NCBI RefSeq assembly: GCF_047948215.1
Contig: NC_134462.1
Coordinates: 116,866,437-116,930,436 of the forward strand
Origin: Lycorma delicatula
Lineage: Eukaryota > Arthropoda > Insecta > Hemiptera > Fulgoridae
Length of the DNA: 64,000 nt
Direction of reading: 5' to 3'
The notes under the pieces are model-generated. The model was not told where the DNA came from. It did not search any database and saw nothing but the letters and a program-made list of their open reading frames with translations. Of the stretch, positions 57,977 through 64,000 are shown piece by piece. Position numbers and translations under genes: made by a program. Every line of letters starts with the position of its first letter. Position 1 is the stretch's first letter.

Positions 57977-59371
57977 TTACTGGAAGTTTGCTGAAATCTC
58001 CTCATATGTCTTATTCTTTGTTTCTGGTACTTGTATCAGTATGTATAAAAAGAATAGTATTTGTAAAACAGCAAATATAATGAATACTAGCGGCCCAAGT
58101 ATCGCCTGTATAGGTAAAAACAGGAGACTTACACAAAAATTTGCAATCCAGTTTGCAGCAACTGCTAAACTTGCTGCTAGTGGTCTTGCATCTTGAGTGA
58201 AAAATTCTCCTACTAAAAACCATGGAATTGAGCCAGCACCGATTGCAAAAGATACTACAAACAGTATAACCAATACGACACTTATTGCTGAAAAAACACT
58301 AACTTCATTAATGAATTTTAATGTAACTGTCAAAGCACAAGTCACTAGGAACATAAACCCAAAGCCAGCCAATAATAAAGTTTTCCTTCCAAAAATGTCT
58401 ACTAGGAATAGCGATATGATTGTCATTAAAATATTCATGGCACCCATACCTAAAGTTCCATTTTGTGCTGCTTCTTGACTGAATCCTGCATCTCTGAAAG
58501 TTGCTGTCGAGTAATAAATAACAGCATTTATACCTGATAATTGCTGTGCCAACATTATACAAATACTTATTATTAATGGTTTCCTTAATATTTTTTGTGA
58601 GAACATTTGTCCACATGTTGTTTTTCCTAATGATTGCTCTTTATCACATTCAGCTTTTATCTCATTTAATTCTTCATCTATATTATCACCTCTTAGCCAC
58701 ACTAATGCCGCCTTTGCCTTTTCTTCCTTTTTTGTGCCATAAAGATATTTTGGTGTTTCTGGGCAACAAGGTAGTAAAAGCATTTGTCCTACAGCTACTA
58801 TTGAAATCAAACCTAGTAATATTGGCCATTTGCTATCTGTTCCTAGTACGAAATCTAACCCGCAGATTTGGGAAATTAAAATAGATATAGTTACAATTAA
58901 CTGATAAACTGAACCGATAGCTCCTCTCATAACTGTTGGAGCTATTTCTACTAAATACATAGCGCATAAGCCTGAATTTAATCCACAATTATAGCCTGTA
59001 AAAAATCTACCTACTACAAACATTTCTGGTGAATTGAATTTTTTTGAAAAGCCCATGAGGAGTCCTGCAATAATTGCAAATATGTTGTTTGCTATCAGAC
59101 CACCTTTTCTTCCAAGAATAGATGCATAAAGCGATGTCATTAATCCTCCAAGGATACCACCAACACAATAAATACTTACTGCAAATGACCACAGGAAAGT
59201 AATGAAATTTTCATCGGCTTTCTTGCCTGATCGTGTTTCATATACTTCCGACATCCACTCTGATAGTAACTTCCCTGGAGCATTCACCACTCCAGTATTG
59301 TACCCATGCTGAAAACCAGATCCAACTCCTGCTACTATTGTTGCAAACAGTAGTTTTACTGTTAAACCCAT
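57977..59371 (-). CDS. Class I facilitative sugar transporter (GLUT/SLC2 type)
   Basis: Intact 464-codon frame, the only clearly functional protein gene in the window. Twelve hydrophobic segments fit the major facilitator fold, which moves hexoses down their gradient across the plasma membrane. Signatures: GYNTGVVNAP (23-32, TM1), LGRKGG (86-91), E142 and RG (149-150), YQL (156-158), PETPKYLY (204-211), QQLSGINAVIYYST (276-289, TM7), DIFGRK (325-330), IPWF (382-385), NW (407-408) and VPETKNKT (448-455). Residues equivalent to GLUT1 Q161, Q282, N288, N317, E380, W388 and W412 are kept (Q157, Q276, N282, N313, E389, W384, W408). The QLS motif in TM7 points to class I. A glycosylation site lies at N304 (NGT). 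Length is slightly below the usual 480-500. A splice acceptor (tttctttag, AG at 59386-59385) sits 13 bases before the ATG, so upstream exon(s) exist; the frame stays open to it, so the true start could lie further upstream. The substrate (glucose or another hexose) is not decided by sequence. Confidence 0.92.
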   Translation of the reverse strand: MGLTVKLLFATIVAGVGSGFQHGYNTGVVNAPGKLLSEWMSEVYETRSGKKADENFITFLWSFAVSIYCVGGILGGLMTSLYASILGRKGGLIANNIFAIIAGLLMGFSKKFNSPEMFVVGRFFTGYNCGLNSGLCAMYLVEIAPTVMRGAIGSVYQLIVTISILISQICGLDFVLGTDSKWPILLGLISIVAVGQMLLLPCCPETPKYLYGTKKEEKAKAALVWLRGDNIDEELNEIKAECDKEQSLGKTTCGQMFSQKILRKPLIISICIMLAQQLSGINAVIYYSTATFRDAGFSQEAAQNGTLGMGAMNILMTIISLFLVDIFGRKTLLLAGFGFMFLVTCALTVTLKFINEVSVFSAISVVLVILFVVSFAIGAGSIPWFLVGEFFTQDARPLAASLAVAANWIANFCVSLLFLPIQAILGPLVFIIFAVLQILFFLYILIQVPETKNKTYEEISANFQ

Positions 59372-59383
59372 GGGTACAGTGTA

Positions 59384-59395
59384 CCTAAAGAAAAA
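59384..59395 (-). promoter_or_regulatory. Splice acceptor upstream of the transporter ATG
   Basis: The minus strand reads tttttctttag|GTACAC, a strong pyrimidine tract and AG; the exon would begin at 59384. It shows that transcription starts further up, beyond about 59400. Confidence 0.6.
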
Positions 59396-60100
59396 TAATT
59401 AAAATGTGAGAAATTTTATTAGGTATATGCTGCTTTTGTGTCATACATTTACATACTTTTAATCATTCATTCGCTTACACACAATGTGATTAATCGATAG
59501 GTTATCATTTACTATATGTAACAATACATTTCACTCCAAATGTAATTTATAGATTATAATATATTTAATGTACAAAAATTTGGTCTTTAGAAAATTTGGT
59601 TTATAGTGTATTCCAATTATCCAATTTTTCCAGGTTTTTTCCATGTAAATGGATTATTTTCTACATACTCCTGAAAAAGATGACATTGCATACTCCTGAT
59701 CCTTTTTTGATGACATTTAGCCGAGTATAAACCAGTACCGTAATAAAAAAAATAAAAACTATATGTTAGTATAGAATAGTCACGGAGAAAAGATTTTTTT
59801 CCTGGGCGCACAAGAAAGTGTCATTATCAGTGCCTTTACACAATATTAATACAGTAAGCGATCAAATATTCAGAATTAACTATTAAAAATTAATTTAAAA
59901 AAAAACTAACAATAATATAAAACCACAGTGTAGATCTAAAACACCTATGTTTATATACTAAAGGTAAAATAAAACTAATAAATAGACGAGAAGCATCATT
60001 ATATGAATAATTAAATATTTGAATGCAAATGGATGGCCTTAATAAATCATTAGATATTTGATAACATATTCTCATTGTTCAGTAAGATATTTTGGATGTT
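59396..60100. other. Probable intron or 5' flank of the transporter, no exon seen
   Basis: AT-rich. A ~30-bp imperfect direct repeat (catactcctga...gatgacatt) occurs at 59663-59720. No promoter could be picked out. Confidence 0.4.
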
Positions 60101-60104
60101 AGCC

Positions 60105-60570
60105 CCCTAGTTTAAACCTCCATCGCAATGCCACATTACTGACACAGTTCAAAGGATATGGTGTACATTAGCTGGAAGTCACAGCAAACACAAACTGGTG
60201 CTTTGATCCGCTTCTCGAGGTGCCCTATTCACAAACTCCAAATAATAACCTTTCAAAGGTTATTCCTCTTGAAGAGCTCCACAGCGAGACAGTGTTCTTA
60301 ACCGGATGAAGTTTTTTGTTTAAGGTATCATCATTCTATTCACTTGGACCACCCTCATAAGAAAACAGGCAGGATCATCAGAAACAATACGATTAGCAAA
60401 TGGAGGCTGCAAACAAGCCTCTTTTGCCGCGCTATCAGCGTGCTCATAGACTGCAATTCCAATAAGGTTTGGGATCCAACAGAAGCTCATATTTGTGTTA
60501 CAATGCGTCAACATTGTAACTCTTATCGTTTATCAGAAAAAATAAACAAATAAGACGATAGAGTGAATCT
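60105..60570 (-). mobile_element. LINE fragment: RNase H end and C-terminal zinc motif
   Basis: Minus-strand reading: MSFCWIPNLIGIAVYEHADS then AAKEA (frame 60320-60514) matches the second half of an RNase H domain (FCW-P-H-GI-GNE-AD-AAK in families), where the usual His and Asn-Glu are already changed. After breaks follow IGHLEKRIKAPVCVCC (about 60200) and a distant Cys, as in the end of jockey/I-type ORF2. RNase H removes the RNA strand during retrotransposition. Inactive: catalytic residues and frame are lost. Confidence 0.6.
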
Positions 60571-62965
60571 CACAGATAACATAGATCGGCATAGAGATGG
60601 ACTTTATGATATCTTTGTACAGACGGTCAAATATTCTTATAAATCTACAGATATTTTGTTGTAGGTTTCACAAGTGACTTGCTCACAGCAGTACCCTCAG
60701 TCAGTCAGTAAGGATGTATTATTATCTAATGCTAAAGTAGTACAATGTTTTTGACATCCTAGTTTCACAACCGCATCCTACTGACACAAACATTTTACTT
60801 GTATGTATGTGAATTTTAAGCGTTTGTGGCATTATAATACCGTAGTAGATGTTTTAATTTTCACGCAGTAGGTATCAAATTGCCTCTTTCTAGAACCGAC
60901 AAAGATCGGTTGTATGACAAAAGTAGCAGACTCTTACTTGCACTTTTTTTTTTGAACAGAAAAGTCAAAATTTATTTATGAAATATTCAGTACTGAACAG
61001 TTACCTAAATTAATAATAAGAAAATAAATCCTGAAAAGAGTTCAGCTAAAAATGTTTTTCATTTTCATATTTTTTAAACAAATCAGAGGAAGTATTGAAA
61101 GTGTTATTCTTTTATCTTTATTCATTTTTGAGAATGTTTAAAAGAACTAAAATATACACTTTTCCATCAAAATTTTATTTTGATTTAAAAAACTGGATTG
61201 AGTTTTTAACAGCTTGAGGCTGTGCAATACATCTTAGGATTTAAAAAAATTGTCTTTTTCGATTTCCATTATGTCAGATTGCAAGGTGTCAAATCACATG
61301 TGTGTGGTGATCATTAATTCAATCATTCCTTAGCACCCTACCCGTTTAGGAAACGTTTGCGGATATATTGTTGATTTTATGTTTTTGTTTTCAGCAATCA
61401 GAAATAACCCTTTCTAGATTATGTTTAAGGGCTCTTTACTAATGTTAAGGAACAGGTTATTCCTATTTCTGAAATGAATATAATTCTACACCTATCTCTG
61501 ATCATGAACAGAGGATCTCCAAAGCCTTATTTAGTATTTTCTGATTTTACGTTAATCTTAAACAAATGTGATAGTTCAGTATTGAGATAAAGGGAATAAA
61601 TGTTACTAGGTATTCTTGAACGGCAGCAGTATCTTTCACGGACACTGCAGCATAGTAAGCCATCTTTTTGTGGACTTAAATGCTATTATTTTCGGTGCGG
61701 ATACAAAAATGAAACGAATAACAGTTAAATAACAATGATTATTACCTACTTTAAAAATCAAAATTTCCCGCCTGTTATTGTGAGCGTTACAAAATTGAAA
61801 TCTGCAGAGAAAACCGGTTTTTAGTTCATTGTGTATTTAAAAATAATTATATGAAGACAAAATTTAATTTAAACACATACGCACAGTAGTAGAATCAATT
61901 TTTGCAAATTATAAAAACAGGACGTGCATGCTATGATATTAAAGACGGCTCTTAAATTTTTTGTAAAATTCACAATTTCAACGTGCTTAAACGATATGAA
62001 ATTTATAAACTGAATTTAACAAAAATTAGTTATTATATGAACCGGTAGAACACAGATTCAATTTTTTGATTTCACACATACTAATTCTAAAATTACGTGT
62101 AATAATAGTTGAAATTCTTATTTTGTAGTACGACTTAATTTATTAAAAAGATATTCTATATTTAGGTTTTGATTTAACGAAATTTTTAGAACGTTTCATT
62201 TATTCTAATCGTTATTTATTTAATGATTGTTAATTATTTATTAAAAAAATGATTCTATCTGTATTGTTTATCTTAAATACAGTCAAATGTTTATTTAATA
62301 TTACATTTGAATTTTTTTACTGAAATTAATCTTTTTGAGATTCATATTATTCCTATTATTCTTATTTTAAGATTTGTAAGTTCAATAATTAAATGCTATT
62401 AAATATAAATATATGCTATTGATTAATTTAAATGCTATTAAATAAACAACCGAGTACAGGGTATATTGAAATAAGAGAATTAAGGTAATATTTCTTATCT
62501 CAGTATTCTACACTATATGGCTTATTATATTTAATTATATATATATTTTTTTTTTGTAAATTATTGTGATTACAAAAATAAGACTGTTGCAAAATCTTAA
62601 AAAAAAAAAAATGCTTGCTTAAGATATTATAGTGCGCATTTCTGATATGCTTCAATTTTAAAATTTCTTTTCTTTTTTAAAAAAAACAAGTAATTTAATC
62701 TGTAACCTTGACAAGAATTATACTTGGATTGCCTCATTTGCTATCGTGAAAAGTTTTGGCTTTTTATTGTACCTTCTTAAATTTTTTTTCAGTAACTAGA
62801 TATCAAGAGAATTAAAAATTACAAAGATTTTAATTTAATAAAATATTTTTGCAGTCGATTCTCAAAATTATTCGATAATATTTTTTCTAAATAAAAGCAA
62901 ACGATTTGGTTTTAATTCTAATAAATGTCATACTATGCAAATTACTGCTAAAATAACTACATACA
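60571..62965. other. AT-rich sequence, no gene seen
   Basis: About 2.4 kb without a supported frame; long A/T runs near 62540-62610. Confidence 0.5.
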
Positions 62966-62969
62966 AGTA

Positions 62970-64000
62970 GTAACACGAGCAATTTTGACTTCAGCGGAGA
63001 AAAACATTCCCAAAACCACCGAAAATTCTAGAAAACCCACAGTACCGTGGTGGAGCGTCGATGTACGTATAGCGATTAGCGAGAAAAAGAAGGCCTTTAA
63101 TTTATTCACGAAACGTCCAGCCCAGGATTATTTAATATCTTATAAGAAACATTGTGCTTACGCAAGAAGTACTACATTGTCTACGAAAAGAGCATCCTGG
63201 GAGGCATATGTGACCTCGCTCGATCGATAGCAGGATGTCTGCCGCGCTAGTATGGCTAAGGTTAAGTCTATAGCTGGCCGTTCCGACAACCGTTCGGTAG
63301 ACACGCTTGACGAAGCCGGTGTCGTTATGATCGATCAGAAGGCTATTGATAAATTAACTGTTAGCCGATCAGTTGGAAACCGTGAGTAACGATGAAAATC
63401 ATCGCATCGATTTCATTCGCATCGCAAGAGAACAACTGGTGCTAAAATTTGTGATAGACAGCGAGGTTTTTTTCGACGTACCTGTCTCATTCGTCGCATT
63501 CGGTTATGTTCTGCGAGACTCCAGTGATACTTCACCTGGATATGATGATATTCCGTATGCGTTCGTCAGAAATCTTAAAAGACTATGATAAATCGTGGAT
63601 ATTACGCTTGCTTAATAGGATATGGGCCTCGGCCTAATATCCACAGGTGTGGAAAGAAGCGGTGGTCGTACCGCTTTTGAAACGGGAAAGATCCTTTAGG
63701 TGTTAAACGTTACAGACGATATCTGTAACATCGTGTATCGGCAGACTCTTAGAGAAAATAATAAATTTTCGTTTAGTGTGGTTATTGAAAAGGAAGCAAC
63801 TTCTTTCATCGTAACCGGCTATAGAAAACGTCGTTCTGAGACTGGCAGTATGATAATTCTTGAGAGCGGTGTACAGTATGCTTTTATTAACATATAGCAC
63901 ACCTCGTAGGCGTATTTTTCGCCGTGAAAAATTATTTGTCATGACCTGGAGCCATGGGATCCTGAAATAAATGCATGAATGGGGCCTACTTGGAAATCTC
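62970..64000 (+). mobile_element. Jockey/I-type LINE, endonuclease-RT region, runs off the window
   Basis: The plus strand reads AILTSAEKNIPKTTENSRKP and VPWWSVDVRIAI (linker after the endonuclease), ISYKKHCAYARSTTLSTKRA, then with shifts SPGYDDIPYAFVRNLKRL (about 63530-63585, the PG-D-I motif), RIWAS, WKEAVVVPLLKRE (about 63650), then SCIGRLLEKIINF-like sequence and VWLLKRKQLLSS. At the edge comes VGVFFAVK, the RT motif A with its Asp changed to Ala, then TWSHGILK. Five or more frameshifts or stops. The GC content (higher than surroundings) suggests it is not very old. The remainder lies outside the window. Confidence 0.7.

Noticed and set aside
58197..58884. Plus-strand open frames of 93 and 112 codons within the transporter.
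   Set aside because: Antisense shadows of the intact minus-strand transporter.

Overview
The window looks like a piece of a large, AT-rich insect nuclear genome. A hemipteran is my guess, from the mix of repeat families and the SINE type; this is recognition from memory, not a database match. Long AT-rich stretches without genes are broken up by retrotransposons, SINEs, DNA-transposon relics and multicopy 'uncharacterised' gene families in varying decay. I see no prokaryotic operons, rRNA or tRNA genes, and no CRISPR.

Only one protein gene is clearly intact: a class I sugar transporter (GLUT/SLC2 type, 464 residues, minus strand, 57977-59371), uninterrupted and preceded by a splice acceptor. 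The second probably functional element is a minus-strand promoter at about 15220-14970. It has an in-register array of heat-shock elements, a GC box, a TATA box, an initiator at the right spacing, and a short first exon ending in a strong splice donor. No heat-shock coding sequence follows it inside the window.

Layout. 1-4300: two decayed non-LTR elements of one family (R1/TRAS-like C-terminus and shared 3' tail), a tRNA-type SINE, and an unidentified coding relic. 6690-10345: a composite of an RTE-like fragment, a reversed and internally deleted R1-like element with its Gag-like ORF, and an R2/R4(Dong)-like C-terminus. 11.5-15.2 kb: a dispersed repeat, a GC-rich patch and the heat-shock-type promoter. 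15.9-17.6 kb: a long dead member of multicopy family A. 21.6-24.9 kb: a full-length but dead RTE-like retrotransposon with target-site duplications; pieces of the same family lie at 6917, 42429 and 55440. 27.2-30.8 kb: a pogo/Tigger-type and a Tc1/mariner-like transposase pseudogene with a SINE between them. 33.2-36.1 kb: a member of family C and a two-exon coding relic. 40.6-46.6 kb: repeat, SINE, fold-back elements, tandem duplications and a LINE relic. 47.9-55 kb: a second family A copy, then two family B pseudogenes meeting tail to tail. 57.9-59.4 kb: the transporter. 60.1-64 kb: RNase H and EN-RT fragments of LINEs, the last one cut by the window edge.

Families A, B and C are large multicopy insect gene families as I remember them. 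Their D/D/E-like spacing suggests RNase H-fold transposases, but that is inference. A recurring structural theme is short-range inverted duplication: two pseudogenes and two retroelement 5' junctions contain small palindromes made from neighbouring sequence.
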